NCBI GenBank assembly: GCA_017309115.1
Contig: JAFLEF010000011.1
Location: forward strand, 85,281-149,280
Origin: Verrucomicrobiota bacterium
GTDB taxonomy: Bacteria > Verrucomicrobiota > Verrucomicrobiia > Limisphaerales > UBA9464
DNA: 64,000 nt
Reading direction: 5' to 3'
The position numbers were made by a program, and so were the translations under genes. Below, piece after piece: positions 25,571 through 34,886 of this stretch. The notes beneath the pieces were generated by a model. The model ran no database searches, was not told where the DNA came from, and was given only the letters and a program-made list of their open reading frames with translations. Positions within the stretch are counted from its first letter, which is position 1, and every line of letters begins with the position of its first letter.

Positions 25571-26959
25571 ATGTTGAGCCAGCTGTTCAAGACCTTTTCG
25601 AACTGCCTGAAAATCCCGGAACTCCGTTCCCGGATCATTTTCACCGCTATTGTTCTTGTCGTCGCCCGATTGGTAGCGATGACTCCGGTTCCAGGGTTGA
25701 ACGGAGCTGAGTTGGCGGCCTATTTCCAGAGACTCGCTGAACAAAATAGTGCGGGTAATTCGGTCGTTGCACTTTACAGTCTATTTACCGGAGGTGCGAT
25801 TGAGAGGTGTGCTGTTGGAGCACTTGGGATCATGCCCTATATAAGTGCAACGATCATCATTCAACTCTTGTCTGCGGTTGTACCAGGCCTCAACAAGTTA
25901 GTTCGGGAAGAAGGTGGTCGGGCCAAAATTATTGCTTATGGCCGATATTTAACTGTCCTTCTTTGCCTTGGACAAGGCTTTGTGATGGCTCTCGGTTGGC
26001 AGAATCCCGAAGCAACCTTCCCCGGGTTTACGGGGAAGTTGGTGATGATTGAAAATCCGTGGGTCTACCGAATTCAGACAACAATCATCCTAACTACGGG
26101 AACGTTACTGCTAATGTGGCTTGGTGAACAAATTACCGAACGTGGGGTAGGTAATGGAGTGTCACTGATCATTATGGTGGGAATTCTTGCTAGGCTTCCC
26201 ATCGCGGTGAAGGACCTCTGGTTTAAGTTCTTCCCGCCGGCGGGCATGGCTGTCCAAGGGAGTAATTGGGCCTATGGGGTGTTCTTGCTGATCCTGTTGG
26301 TGGCCGTGGTTGCCGGAGTGGTGATGATCACTCAGGGGCAGAGAAAGATTCCGGTTCAGTATGCCCAAAGAGCGGTAGGCAGAAAGGTCTATTCGGGGGG
26401 CACCTCATACATTCCGCTAAAGGTCAATTACACCGGTGTTATGCCTGTGATATTCGCCCAAGCGATTTTAATGTTGCCTGGGATGTTGTTTCAAAAGCTG
26501 GGGCAGATGTACAACCTAGAGATATTTCTTACGCTCGGCACCCTATTCAGCTACTCGAGTTGGTTTTACTTCGCGGCTGAGGCTCTGATGATCCTCTTTT
26601 TCTCATATTTTTGGGTGGCAACTCAATTTAATGAGCTGCAAGTGGCTGACGATTTGAAGAAGTATGGAGGCTACATTCCTGGAGTGCGTCCTGGCCAGGC
26701 GACGGCGGACGCTCTACATCGGACTATGAACCGTATCACCTTCGCTGGGGGTATATTCCTAGTTGTCATCGCATTGATTCCTACGTTGATGACTAGGTTT
26801 CTCAAATTAGACTACTCGATCACCCAGTTCTTCGGCGGTACTTCGATGTTGATAACCGTCGGAGTCCTCCTCGATACGATGCGGCAAATGGAGTCATTTC
26901 TACTGATGCGCCACTACGATGGCTTCCTCAAAAAAGGACGCGTTCGGGGACGTGGCTGA
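25571..26959 (+). CDS. secY: Protein translocase subunit SecY
   Basis: Channel-forming subunit of the Sec translocon in the inner membrane. 462 residues with about ten hydrophobic helices. Conserved points: LFTGGAIERCAVGALGIMPY (plug and helix 2 region), ERGVGNGVSLIIM, a cytoplasmic loop with GQRKIPVQYAQRAVGRKVYSGG, and the C-terminal YDGFLKKGRVRGRG. It sits in the standard position after rplO. Confidence 0.97.
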   Translation: MLSQLFKTFSNCLKIPELRSRIIFTAIVLVVARLVAMTPVPGLNGAELAAYFQRLAEQNSAGNSVVALYSLFTGGAIERCAVGALGIMPYISATIIIQLLSAVVPGLNKLVREEGGRAKIIAYGRYLTVLLCLGQGFVMALGWQNPEATFPGFTGKLVMIENPWVYRIQTTIILTTGTLLLMWLGEQITERGVGNGVSLIIMVGILARLPIAVKDLWFKFFPPAGMAVQGSNWAYGVFLLILLVAVVAGVVMITQGQRKIPVQYAQRAVGRKVYSGGTSYIPLKVNYTGVMPVIFAQAILMLPGMLFQKLGQMYNLEIFLTLGTLFSYSSWFYFAAEALMILFFSYFWVATQFNELQVADDLKKYGGYIPGVRPGQATADALHRTMNRITFAGGIFLVVIALIPTLMTRFLKLDYSITQFFGGTSMLITVGVLLDTMRQMESFLLMRHYDGFLKKGRVRGRG

Positions 26960-27051
26960 TTTTTAGGTGGTTGTTCTTTGTAAAATCAATTTAAGTCTGG
27001 GTACGTTGCGCCCCGCGCAAAGTGAATTCTGACTGGCGAATGGGAAACTGA

Positions 27052-27822
27052 ATGTCGGGTCCTAGATGCAAATCGCCAGAAGAGATCGCCTTGATTAGGA
27101 AGGCGGGGGAAATTGCAGCCAGAGTTCTGCGCGAAGCGTCTGTCCAGGTTATACCTGGAATGACTACTCGTTCGCTCGACAGGTTGGTGGGTGAATTGAT
27201 TCTAGGGATGGGAGGAGCAAGTGCTTTTCTAGGGTACCGAGATTTTCCTGCCAATTGTTGCATATCGGTTAACGAAGGCGTTGTCCATGGCATCGGTAAT
27301 GAACGACGTCTCCAGTTTGGAGACATCGTGAAACTAGACGTCGGTGTCCGCTACAAGGGCTATGTTGGGGACGTTGCCATGACTCTTGCAGTCGGTGGTT
27401 GCTCCCCCCTTTCCCAGAAGCTAATGGATGTAACGGTAGCAGCGCTATATAAAGGGATTGCGCAGGCGACGGCAGGAAATCGAATTACCGATATCTCTCG
27501 CGCAATCCAACGCCATGTGGAGTCGAATCAGTTTAGTGTGGTTCGAGAGTTTGTTGGACACGGAGTCGGTCAGTCCGTGCACGAGGAGCCGCAGATACCC
27601 AACTATATCGATGATCGACATTCGGGGCGATTGAAGCCTGGATGGACGATTGCCATCGAGCCTATGGTCAATGTTGGGGGAGCCGCAGTGGAAATCCTTG
27701 CTGATCAATGGACGGTGGTGACAAGGGACCGCCAACTTTCGGCCCATTTTGAGCACACGGTGCTCATTACCGATGGGCCGGCTGAAATTTTAACAAGAGA
27801 TGGAATGACTCCGCTTTACTGA
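27052..27822 (+). CDS. map: Methionine aminopeptidase, type I
   Basis: Removes the initiator methionine from nascent proteins. 256 residues. Metal ligands are all recognisable: two Asp in [13 protein letters not shown] (11 apart), His in [13 protein letters not shown], Glu in [10 protein letters not shown] and Glu in [11 protein letters not shown] second conserved His lies in [11 protein letters not shown]. It replaces the adk-map arrangement of many bacteria, with secY 92 bases upstream and rpmJ 37 bases downstream. Confidence 0.96.
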   Translation: MSGPRCKSPEEIALIRKAGEIAARVLREASVQVIPGMTTRSLDRLVGELILGMGGASAFLGYRDFPANCCISVNEGVVHGIGNERRLQFGDIVKLDVGVRYKGYVGDVAMTLAVGGCSPLSQKLMDVTVAALYKGIAQATAGNRITDISRAIQRHVESNQFSVVREFVGHGVGQSVHEEPQIPNYIDDRHSGRLKPGWTIAIEPMVNVGGAAVEILADQWTVVTRDRQLSAHFEHTVLITDGPAEILTRDGMTPLY

Positions 27823-27859
27823 GTGGGTCGTTTTGAGTAGAGTTGCAACCTTTTCGAAA

Positions 27860-27973
27860 ATGAAAGTTCGAGCGTCAGTGAAAAAGCTTTGCGAAAACTG
27901 CAAGATGGTTCGGCGTAAAGGCGTCATTCGCGTGATTTGCTCAAATCCACGCCATAAGCAGCGACAAGGCTAA
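27860..27973 (+). CDS. rpmJ: 50S ribosomal protein L36 (zinc-binding form)
   Basis: A 37-residue protein, read directly: [20 protein letters not shown], then [17 protein letters not shown]. It has the intact zinc ribbon Cys11-x2-Cys14-x12-Cys27-x4-His32, so it is the C-plus type. It lies between map and rpsM in the canonical position; infA, often adjacent, is missing. Confidence 0.96.
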   Translation: MKVRASVKKLCENCKMVRRKGVIRVICSNPRHKQRQG

Positions 27974-27989
27974 AAAATTAAGCACAGGT

Positions 27990-28385
27990 ATGCCACGTAT
28001 CCTAGGTGTAGACATTCCGGGCGAGAAGCGAATCGATATCGCGCTTCGCTATATTTATGGACTCGGACCAGCGAATTCGGTTGACGTGTTGGCACGGGCC
28101 AATGTGGACCGAGCGGTTCGTGCCAAAGACCTTAACGAACAACAGCTCTCCCAGATCGTCAACGCCATTCAAGAGGGTAAGTACGTAATTGAGGGTGACT
28201 TACGTCGTGAGTTGGGTATCAATCTGAAACGTCTTCAAGCGATCAAATCTTATCGCGGACAACGTCACTTGAGGAGTCTACCGGTGCGCGGGCAGCGGAC
28301 ACAGACCAATTCGCGAACCCGCAAGGGCCCGCGGAAAACTGTTGGTGTCCAGCGGAACCCGAACGCCAAGACTGGGGTTCACTAA
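27990..28385 (+). CDS. rpsM: 30S ribosomal protein S13
   Basis: Head protein contacting the P-site tRNA and L5. 131 residues. It starts MPRILGVDIPGEKRIDIALR; the helix-turn and C-terminal signature RGQRHLRSLPVRGQRTQTNS then RTRKGPRKT are intact. No Shine-Dalgarno precedes the ATG. Confidence 0.97.
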   Translation: MPRILGVDIPGEKRIDIALRYIYGLGPANSVDVLARANVDRAVRAKDLNEQQLSQIVNAIQEGKYVIEGDLRRELGINLKRLQAIKSYRGQRHLRSLPVRGQRTQTNSRTRKGPRKTVGVQRNPNAKTGVH

Positions 28386-28403
28386 TTTTACTGCACCAAG
28401 CAT

Positions 28404-28940
28404 ATGGCTGAAGAAACGAAACCTAAGAAGCCGGCTAAAGCCGAAGGCGCCGGCGAGACCTCCTCGAAGAAGGTAACTTCGGAGGCAGCGGCTGGAGCGC
28501 CGCCCGCTGCTGCTGCTGCCGCCCCGACTGCTGCTGAATTGTTGGGAGAGGAGCTTAAGCCTGCGAAGATCATCAGGGCGAAGGGAGCGAAGAATATTCC
28601 GTTTGGGATCGCGAATATCGTTGCGACTTTCAATAATACCGTCGTGACAATTACAGACGCCCAAGGTAACTCGATTGGCTGGAGTACTGCGGGTCGCGTG
28701 GGCTTTAAGGGTTCGCGCAAGAGCACCGCATTCGCTGCCCAACAGGCAGCGCAGGATGCTGCTCGCCAAGCGATGGCCCATGGTCTCCGGGAGGTGGAGG
28801 TTCGGGTTAACGGTCCGGGTTCGGGACGTGAGTCTGCGATTCGGGCTCTACAAGCGGTCGGCTTGGATATCACAGCAATTAAGGATATTACGCCCATCCC
28901 TCACAACGGTTGCCGGCCCCGCAAGAAGCGCCGAGTTTAG
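28404..28940 (+). CDS. rpsK: 30S ribosomal protein S11 with Ala/Pro/Lys-rich N-terminal extension
   Basis: Platform protein lining the mRNA exit path. 178 residues against 129 in E. coli. The S11 core begins near residue 55 ([20 protein letters not shown]) and ends [11 protein letters not shown] with the usual signature. It is preceded by ~50 residues of low-complexity Lys/Glu then Ala/Pro sequence ([20 protein letters not shown]). The first ATG after the rpsM stop is the one used. An internal start, giving a normal S11, cannot be excluded but there is no ATG with a ribosome-binding site at the core boundary. Confidence 0.94.
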   Translation: MAEETKPKKPAKAEGAGETSSKKVTSEAAAGAPPAAAAAAPTAAELLGEELKPAKIIRAKGAKNIPFGIANIVATFNNTVVTITDAQGNSIGWSTAGRVGFKGSRKSTAFAAQQAAQDAARQAMAHGLREVEVRVNGPGSGRESAIRALQAVGLDITAIKDITPIPHNGCRPRKKRRV

Positions 28941-28963
28941 TTTCAATTTCGATTACACGCACC

Positions 28964-29572
28964 ATGGCTCGTTATACCGGACCCCGTACTCGCGTCAGCC
29001 GCCGTTTTGGCGTGCCCATTTTCGGAGCTTCTAAGTATTTGGAGCGACGAAACTATCCTCCTGGCGTACATGGCCCCAAATCGCGGCGAAAGTTCAGCGA
29101 TTATGCCGTGGGCTTAATGGAGAAACAGAAGCTCCGGTATTTCTACGGACTTCAGGAACGCCAGTTCCGCAATGTCTACGAGAAGGCCTTGCGTATGCGC
29201 GGTGTTACTGGCGAGAAGATGCTTCAACTGTTGGAGTGTCGTTTGGATAGCATCGTTTTTCATGCAGGTTTTGGAATCACCCGTCCCCAAGCTCGGCAGT
29301 TGATCAGTCATGGTCACGTTAGGGTTAATGGGCGGAAGGTGAGTGTGCCGAGCTTTTTGGTCAAAGTGAATGACCTTGTTGAGGTTAAGGACCATAATGT
29401 TAGTAAGCAGTTGGCGAATAAAAGCTTGGAAGGCTCCACCTCGCGGGTAGTCCCTGATTGGCTATCCTTGGATCGTGATCATCTCAAGGCAAAGCTTCTG
29501 CGGATTCCGAGCCGTGACGAAATCAATCCGGTCGCCAACGAGCAGGCGATTGTCGAATTTTACTCCCGATAA
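28964..29572 (+). CDS. rpsD: 30S ribosomal protein S4
   Basis: Primary assembly protein of the small subunit, also a translational repressor in E. coli. 202 residues from ATG 28964 (MARYTGPRTRVSRRFGVPIF). The S4 RNA-binding domain is seen as LLECRLDSIVFHAGFGITRP followed by ARQLISHGHVRVNGRKVSVPS. The in-frame upstream start at 28910 lies inside rpsK and was rejected. Confidence 0.97.
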   Translation: MARYTGPRTRVSRRFGVPIFGASKYLERRNYPPGVHGPKSRRKFSDYAVGLMEKQKLRYFYGLQERQFRNVYEKALRMRGVTGEKMLQLLECRLDSIVFHAGFGITRPQARQLISHGHVRVNGRKVSVPSFLVKVNDLVEVKDHNVSKQLANKSLEGSTSRVVPDWLSLDRDHLKAKLLRIPSRDEINPVANEQAIVEFYSR

Positions 29573-29680
29573 ACTATTTGTTCCGGAGGTGACGGAACCT
29601 TAACTGCAATTATATGGGGTCGTCCTGATGGGAGTAACTTGGTCGGGAAACCCAGATTAAAATTGCGATAAATACACAAT
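29573..29680 (+). other. rpsD-rpoA spacer
   Basis: At 108 bases this is the longest gap within the operon from rpsM to rplQ. It contains a small hairpin-like sequence (TTCCG...CGGAA, about 29581-29598) and a second weak G/C-rich pairing. It has no T tract, so it is not a terminator. An rRNA-mimic or attenuation role is possible but unsupported. Confidence 0.35.
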
Positions 29681-30697
29681 ATGCCAGTTCGCTTAGGTCG
29701 TTTTGAATTGCCCAAACGCCTCGTCAAGGACGAGGCGATATCTACTGATGTCTATGCCCGCTTTGTAGCCGAGCCGTTTGAGACCGGATACGGGCATACG
29801 ATTGGAAATTCCCTTAGACGGGTACTCCTTAGCTCACTTGAGGGCGCCGCTATCACTTCGTTGAAGATCGATGGCGCGATGCATGAGTTCACTACCGTTG
29901 AAGGAGTTGTCGAGGACGTCACGGACATCGTCCTGAACCTTAAGAAGGTAAAGTTTAGGAGCCACAATCGCGAGCCTCAGACTCTCCTTCTTTCGGTAAA
30001 CAAGGAAGGCGCTGTTACCGCCGGAGACATCCAACTCAATCAAGGGATTGAGGTCGTGAACCCTAGTCAGCACATCTGCACGCTTGATCGCAAAAAGAAA
30101 TTTGAGATGGAGTTGGAGGTGAAGGTGGGTCGCGGTTTTTGTCCTGGTGACGAGAACAAGAAAGTAGACCAAGCTATCGGAGTGATCGCTATCGACTCCT
30201 TATTTTCTCCCGTGGCGCGGGTGCGATACAATGTCGAGCAGGCACGTGTCGGTCAGAAGACCGATTATGACAAATTGGTCCTCGATATTTGGACGGACGG
30301 ACGATTGTCTCCGGATGATGCTTTGACTCAGGCTTCGGCGATTCTGCAACATCATTTGGATGTTTTTGTTGGTTACGATAAGAACGCCATCGAGTTCGAA
30401 GAGGAGCAAAAGCCGGTGGACGATGAGAAGGCGAAGCTCAAGAAGCTGCTGAATATGTCCGTCAACGAGATTGAGCTGAGCGTCCGTGCCGCGAACTGCC
30501 TTAACAACGCCAACATTACCACGGTGGGTCAGTTGGCCCTGAAGACTGAACAAGAAATGCTGAAGTACCGTAACTTCGGTAAGAAGTCCTTGAATGAAAT
30601 CAAGGAGAAGCTTTCGGCGCTGGGCCTTGCGCTCGGCATGAACATTGATCCCACTCTGCTGGCTGACGTTCCTCCTGCAGAGCCTCGAAACATCTAA
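29681..30697 (+). CDS. rpoA: DNA-directed RNA polymerase subunit alpha
   Basis: Scaffold of RNA polymerase assembly and contact point for activators. 338 residues. The N-terminal dimerisation domain (1-~235) has GYGHTIGNSLRRVLLSSLEG and the C-terminal domain (from ~255) has the helix-hairpin-helix ELSVRAANCLNNANITTVGQ and YRNFGKKSLNEIKEKLSALG, which bind UP-element DNA. Standard position between rpsD and rplQ. Confidence 0.98.
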   Translation: MPVRLGRFELPKRLVKDEAISTDVYARFVAEPFETGYGHTIGNSLRRVLLSSLEGAAITSLKIDGAMHEFTTVEGVVEDVTDIVLNLKKVKFRSHNREPQTLLLSVNKEGAVTAGDIQLNQGIEVVNPSQHICTLDRKKKFEMELEVKVGRGFCPGDENKKVDQAIGVIAIDSLFSPVARVRYNVEQARVGQKTDYDKLVLDIWTDGRLSPDDALTQASAILQHHLDVFVGYDKNAIEFEEEQKPVDDEKAKLKKLLNMSVNEIELSVRAANCLNNANITTVGQLALKTEQEMLKYRNFGKKSLNEIKEKLSALGLALGMNIDPTLLADVPPAEPRNI

Positions 30698-30709
30698 CGC
30701 TCACTGCCC

Positions 30710-31249
30710 ATGCGTCATCTTAAGCGGACCAACAAGCTCGGCCGCAAGAGCGACCATCGTAACGCGATGCTCGCCAACCTCGTCTGCAGCCTCATTATGC
30801 ATCAGCGAGTCACCACAACCCTGTCTAAGGCCAAGGCTGCCCGATCAGTTGCCGAGAAGTTGGTGACTTTGGGCAAGAATGCTCAGGCCGCTCTGGTGGT
30901 TGCTGCCGCCACTTCTGACGAAAAGGTGAAAGCAGCTGCGGTTGCGAAAAGCGTCCATTATCGCCGTTTGGCGGCAGCCCGTTTGCGACAGCAGCCCAGG
31001 AGTCATTTTCCTGGAACGCCCAAGGTGAAAGGCAAGGTTGTACGCGAAAAGTGGCGTGCGCAGAGTGATGTCGTCCATCTTCTATGTGATCGGATTGCGC
31101 CGGTTTTCAAAGATCGCGCCGGTGGTTACACCCGGATCGTAAAACTTGGACAACGGCAAGGCGATGCGGCTCAGACTGCGATCTTGGAATGGGTTGAGAC
31201 GCCTATGTCTGAGACTTCATCAGTCGCCGCTGCTGGCGAGACCAAGTAG
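30710..31249 (+). CDS. rplQ: 50S ribosomal protein L17 with internal insertions
   Basis: Large-subunit surface protein. 179 residues against 127 in E. coli. The N-terminus MRHLKRTNKLGRKSDHRNAM and C-terminal core FKDRAGGYTRIVKLGQRQGD are canonical. Extra Ala/Val/Lys-rich sequence follows ITLGK-equivalent EKLVTLGKN (about residues 50-105), and a Ser/Ala-rich tail of ~18 residues ends the protein. Last gene of the operon, followed by a terminator. Confidence 0.94.
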   Translation: MRHLKRTNKLGRKSDHRNAMLANLVCSLIMHQRVTTTLSKAKAARSVAEKLVTLGKNAQAALVVAAATSDEKVKAAAVAKSVHYRRLAAARLRQQPRSHFPGTPKVKGKVVREKWRAQSDVVHLLCDRIAPVFKDRAGGYTRIVKLGQRQGDAAQTAILEWVETPMSETSSVAAAGETK

Positions 31250-31271
31250 ATGGTTCTTCCCCGGTAAACAC

Positions 31272-31308
31272 AAAGGCCCGTGCTTCCTGCGCGGGCCTTT
31301 TGCTTTTG
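31272..31308 (+). terminator. Terminator of the ribosomal operon
   Basis: A 9-bp stem (AAAGGCCCG at 31272-31280 with its complement at 31292-31300), extended by further G/C pairs in the loop flanks, is followed by TTTTGCTTTT. It lies 23 bases past the rplQ stop. Confidence 0.88.
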
Positions 31309-31443
31309 GGTTTGGATCACTGACAACTAGATCCCAAGAGCCCAATCTTGGAATTCAGGACTTAGAATGTCCGACGGGACGAGGACGAGCGATTGGTGGT
31401 CCACAGAAGAGAGATGGACCGGAGGGAGCAGGATACGGGGAGA

Positions 31444-32166
31444 CTAGTCGAGGTCACCTACACGCGCCATGCGGTAGACATCGGCAATCTTCTTGTCATC
31501 GGCCCGGATTCGTTTCGCCAGAGTTTTGGCGAGTTCGAAGAGGAGGGGTATTGCGAGATCAGGTTGTTCGGCGCAGAGCTTTTCGAACCGCCCTGCTGAA
31601 ATCCGAAGTAAGGTGGAAGGGTTGTTCGAAACGATGTCGGCAGAACGAGGTCCACCATCGAACAAGCTCATTTCGCCGAATATATCCCCAGGGCCAAACC
31701 GAGCGAGCTCCGTCTCCTTGCCGCCAGCAATTATGCGGGCTCGAACTTCACCATCCAGCACGGCATACATAGCGTCGCCTGGTGTCCCCTGTTGTACCAA
31801 AACCTTGTACGGTTCGACCCGGACCACTTCCATGATCTGCACAAAGCGTCCAAGCTTTTGATCGTTCATCGCCGCCAGAGCCTTTACCCGACGGAGCATG
31901 CCCGGCCGAAGCCCGGCAACGAGTGGAGTGGGCTCTCCGATTGACGAGGGAGCCTTGATTTCGGCTCTGCCGGCAAAGGCGTCTTTCAGTTCCGACAGAT
32001 CCCCCGCTTTGCTCCAGAGGTCTTGGGCGGTGATGTGCACCCAAGTGCCGGCGACAACACGTTCTTCCTGGACCCACTGAACCAAGGTGGAGAGCGGTAC
32101 CGGACCGTACACCACATCGTCAGCGGCCCAGATCTTGAATTCGGGAGCTGCGGGAGAATCGGACAT
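31444..32166 (-). CDS. GYF_2-like plus cyclic-nucleotide-binding domain protein
   Basis: 240 residues from ATG 32166. The N-terminal ~65 residues (KIWAADDVVYGPVPLSTLVQ with LWSKAGDLSEL) look like a GYF_2 domain, a protein-interaction module frequent in bacterial membrane and signalling proteins. Residues ~115-225 form a CRP-type cyclic-nucleotide-binding domain: QGTPGDAMYAVLDGEVRARI, FGPGDIFGEMSLFDGGPRSA and DIVSNNPSTLLRIS. The phosphate-binding cassette GEMSLFDGGPRSAD is well kept, so cAMP or cGMP binding is likely. There is no DNA-binding helix-turn-helix, so it is not a CRP-type regulator. Monocistronic as far as seen; the role is unknown. Confidence 0.8.
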   Translation of the reverse strand: MSDSPAAPEFKIWAADDVVYGPVPLSTLVQWVQEERVVAGTWVHITAQDLWSKAGDLSELKDAFAGRAEIKAPSSIGEPTPLVAGLRPGMLRRVKALAAMNDQKLGRFVQIMEVVRVEPYKVLVQQGTPGDAMYAVLDGEVRARIIAGGKETELARFGPGDIFGEMSLFDGGPRSADIVSNNPSTLLRISAGRFEKLCAEQPDLAIPLLFELAKTLAKRIRADDKKIADVYRMARVGDLD

Positions 32167-32295
32167 GACCCCCGAATCAAAACGTCCACTGAGAGGTTTG
32201 GGGAGAGAAATCTGTATGGTTTGTCGCGAAGTCGGGGTTCGGCTCCAGTTCGGCCGAGGATTGACCCCAAAGCGCACTGGAAACAGGGTGCGTGA

Positions 32296-33219
32296 ATGAT
32301 CGGGAGAGTGTTGACGTTGTTGACGGCTTTGTTTGCTTGGGCAATGGGATCCTGCGAGGGAGACGTGGTAGAACTGGCGCCAGTGGCAGATACCACTCTC
32401 TTTGAAATGAATCCTGATACCAATTTTGGGGCGGAAGATCAGCTGATTGTGGGGTCAGTGGCCCGCAATGCTCCCCAGCATCGGGCCCGGCTGTTGTTGC
32501 GCTTTGATCTTTCGGCCGTGCCGCCTGGTTCCGTGGTGACGAACGTCAATTTGGATTTGACGGTTCTGAAAGAAAACAGTGGAGAGCCCCCGGCGGCGAT
32601 GGAGGTTCGCCCCATGATGGTCACTTGGCGGGAGGGAGATCGCACGGGAATGCAAGGAGCAAGCGCGTTACCAGGACAATCGACTTGGAATTCGCGGGCC
32701 CATTTGCAAGTCGCGTGGTCAGTCCCAGGAGGGCAAGCAGGCTCTGAGTTTGGCTCGGTTTCAAGTTCCGTTGTGAGCTTGGACGGGGTGGGCAGTTACC
32801 GCTTTCCCGAGACTCCCGCGCTCATCGGAGAGGTTCAGTCTTGGGTTGATTTTCCCGCCACCAACTTTGGATGGGTTATCATGGGGATGGACGAATCAAT
32901 CGTCGCTAGTGCTCGGCGAGTCGCGTCCCGCGAGAGTGTAGTGGGCCGCCCGCGTTTGACAGTGGGGTATACCCGCGTAGCGGCACCGCTTGTCAGATTC
33001 GATTCGATTCAGGCCGCCAGTTCTGGTTTGGAACTACGCTTCCGGGCGGTGGCGGGAAATGTTTACTCGGTCTGGTTTCGGGACGATTTGAGGCAGCCCT
33101 CGTGGCAAACTTTGACCAATGTCAGCAGTAAGCTTTTGGACACAGAGGTGCTCGTCCGGGATTCAGTTGGGGTAGGAGCCCGATTCTACCAACTTGCGAT
33201 CATCGGCCAGGTGGATTGA
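32296..33219 (+). CDS. Secreted DNRLRE-type protein with C-terminal 'WQTLTN' module
   Basis: 307 residues with an N-terminal signal (MIGRVLTLLTALFAWAMGSC; a lipoprotein Cys is possible at residue 20 but the box is weak). Residues ~25-230 resemble the DNRLRE/CBM96-like beta-sandwich: DTTLFEMNPDTNFGAEDQLI, LLLRFDLSAVPPGSVVTNVN and GWVIMGMDES. The last ~75 residues repeat the secreted-protein module also seen at 14897-15130 and 53170-53376, here LELRFRAVAGNVYSVWFRDD then QPSWQTLTN and GARFYQL. Secreted; possibly carbohydrate-binding, not proven. Its stop overlaps the upstream in-frame extension of rmuC. Confidence 0.7.
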   Translation: MIGRVLTLLTALFAWAMGSCEGDVVELAPVADTTLFEMNPDTNFGAEDQLIVGSVARNAPQHRARLLLRFDLSAVPPGSVVTNVNLDLTVLKENSGEPPAAMEVRPMMVTWREGDRTGMQGASALPGQSTWNSRAHLQVAWSVPGGQAGSEFGSVSSSVVSLDGVGSYRFPETPALIGEVQSWVDFPATNFGWVIMGMDESIVASARRVASRESVVGRPRLTVGYTRVAAPLVRFDSIQAASSGLELRFRAVAGNVYSVWFRDDLRQPSWQTLTNVSSKLLDTEVLVRDSVGVGARFYQLAIIGQVD

Positions 33220-33257
33220 AGGAATCATCGTTCCTGGACTGTATTTGTCTGAGTTGG

Positions 33258-34886
33258 ATGGGCATCCTAGGGGGCATGTTGTGGCCGGACTGGAGGTTGG
33301 TGTTCCCGCTGGGATTGGTGCTGGGAGCCCTACTAGGATGGTTCTTGCGTTCGGCACGTCGATGGGCGGACGTTCGATTGGAGGAGGAATTGCGGAATCA
33401 GCTTCGGACCCTCGAAGGGGAATTGGCACGAAGTCGCAAAGGTGAGTCGGAGGCAATGACTGCAAAGGCTCAGGCCGATGCGCGTCAGGCCGCCCTCGAG
33501 CGTGAGGTTCAGCTTCAATCTGAGGAGTTGAAAACGTGGGGCCGACAAATGGATTCCCAACGTTCCGAACTCAGGGATCTCACTGGGTCTTTGGCCCGTG
33601 CAAAGGCGGAGACGGAGGCAGGCCGCCAACTCCTGGAAGAACAGCGAAAGGTTCATGCGGCGAATGAATTGCAGCTCCGCGAACGCCAGGAATCGGCTTT
33701 AGCGGAGCTAAAACGTTCCCATGAACAGGCCCTGGAAGCTTTGCGTGTTCAGTTTAAGGCGTTGGCCGCTGATGCGTTGGCGGCCAACAGTCCGGAGTTC
33801 CTCCGCCTAGCCAATGAAACGCTGTCCCGATTTCGGGCCGAATCAGACGGCGAGTCCGCGCAACGACAAGCAGGGTTAGTGGCGTTAGTCAAACCGCTGG
33901 AGGAGCAGTTGCGGCAGTACCAGCAGCGGTTGCAGCAATCCGAAGCCCAGCAGCAGGCAGCTCTGGGCCAGGTTCGCCAATACCTTGAATCCTTGGCCGC
34001 ACAGAGTCAGACGCTCTCAGGTGAAACTCAACGCCTGAGGGTTGTTCTCAGTTCCGGCCAAGCCCGGGGTCGTTGGGGAGAAGAAACCCTAAGACGGGTT
34101 GTGGAGGCAGCTCAATTGAGCGCGCACTGCGACTTCACGGAACAAGTCAGAGTTGGGGATGCGAAACCCGATTTGGTGGTGCACCTGCCGGGGAATCGCA
34201 TAATTCTGGTCGATTCCAAGGTGCCGGATCTCGATTTTCTGGATGCATTGGCGACAGCGGATGATGCCAAGCGGTCGGCAGCCTTGGTGGCCCATGCGCG
34301 CAAGTTGCGGGAGACAATTCGTCAGTTGGCCGATCGCGACTATCCCCGGCAGTTTGCGCAAGCGCTTGACTACGTGGTGTTGTTTCTTCCGGCGGAGTCC
34401 TTGTTTAGTGCGGCCTTAGAGGGGGACCGCGACCTTATTGTTTGGGCGGCTCAACATCGGGTTTTGCTGACTACCCCTGCGTCTCTGATTGCGTTGTTGC
34501 GGAGTGTTGCGGTCAGTTGGCAGCAGCAGGAACAGTCGGTGAATGCACGACAGATAGGCGAAGCGGCCAGGCAGCTTTTCGAGCGTGTGGTCAAGTTTAC
34601 CGATCATTTTGAAGCGATCCGTGATGGATTGAATCGGGCCAATCGGGCTTACGACGCTGCGGTAGGCAGTTACGAGCGGAGTGTGCGACCCAGCGGCGAA
34701 CGGTTGCAGAAGCTAGGAGGACTCGGCTCCGAACGAGAGCTTCCGCCGGTGGCTCCGCTGGAATCGGCGCTCCGACTGCCTCCCCGGGAGGGGACGGGAT
34801 CCGCGGACACGCCTGCGAAAAACCAAACACCGACCGTGGGCGAAGGGCCCCTGGTCGGTGTGGTGCAAAAGTCGTTCGAGCTTTAG
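33258..34886 (+). CDS. rmuC: RmuC-family DNA recombination-limiting protein
   Basis: A membrane-anchored coiled-coil protein with a nuclease-like domain; in E. coli it limits inversion and recombination at short repeats. About 542 residues from ATG 33258 (or 536 from ATG 33276). An N-terminal transmembrane helix (LVFPLGLVLGALLGWFL) is followed by ~250 residues of Gln/Glu/Arg-rich coiled coil, then the RmuC core from about residue 255: RGRWGEETLRRVVEAAQLSA, KPDLVVHLPGNRIILVDSKV (restriction-endonuclease-like D...DxK), YVVLFLPAESLFSAAL and LLTTPASLIALLRSVA. The stop codon TAG is itself the first three bases of the palindromic repeat that follows. Confidence 0.9.
   Translation: MGILGGMLWPDWRLVFPLGLVLGALLGWFLRSARRWADVRLEEELRNQLRTLEGELARSRKGESEAMTAKAQADARQAALEREVQLQSEELKTWGRQMDSQRSELRDLTGSLARAKAETEAGRQLLEEQRKVHAANELQLRERQESALAELKRSHEQALEALRVQFKALAADALAANSPEFLRLANETLSRFRAESDGESAQRQAGLVALVKPLEEQLRQYQQRLQQSEAQQQAALGQVRQYLESLAAQSQTLSGETQRLRVVLSSGQARGRWGEETLRRVVEAAQLSAHCDFTEQVRVGDAKPDLVVHLPGNRIILVDSKVPDLDFLDALATADDAKRSAALVAHARKLRETIRQLADRDYPRQFAQALDYVVLFLPAESLFSAALEGDRDLIVWAAQHRVLLTTPASLIALLRSVAVSWQQQEQSVNARQIGEAARQLFERVVKFTDHFEAIRDGLNRANRAYDAAVGSYERSVRPSGERLQKLGGLGSERELPPVAPLESALRLPPREGTGSADTPAKNQTPTVGEGPLVGVVQKSFEL

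Noticed and set aside
29573-29680. Terminator or riboswitch between rpsD and rpoA
   Set aside because: Only short weak pairings and no T tract; no known riboswitch core recognised.
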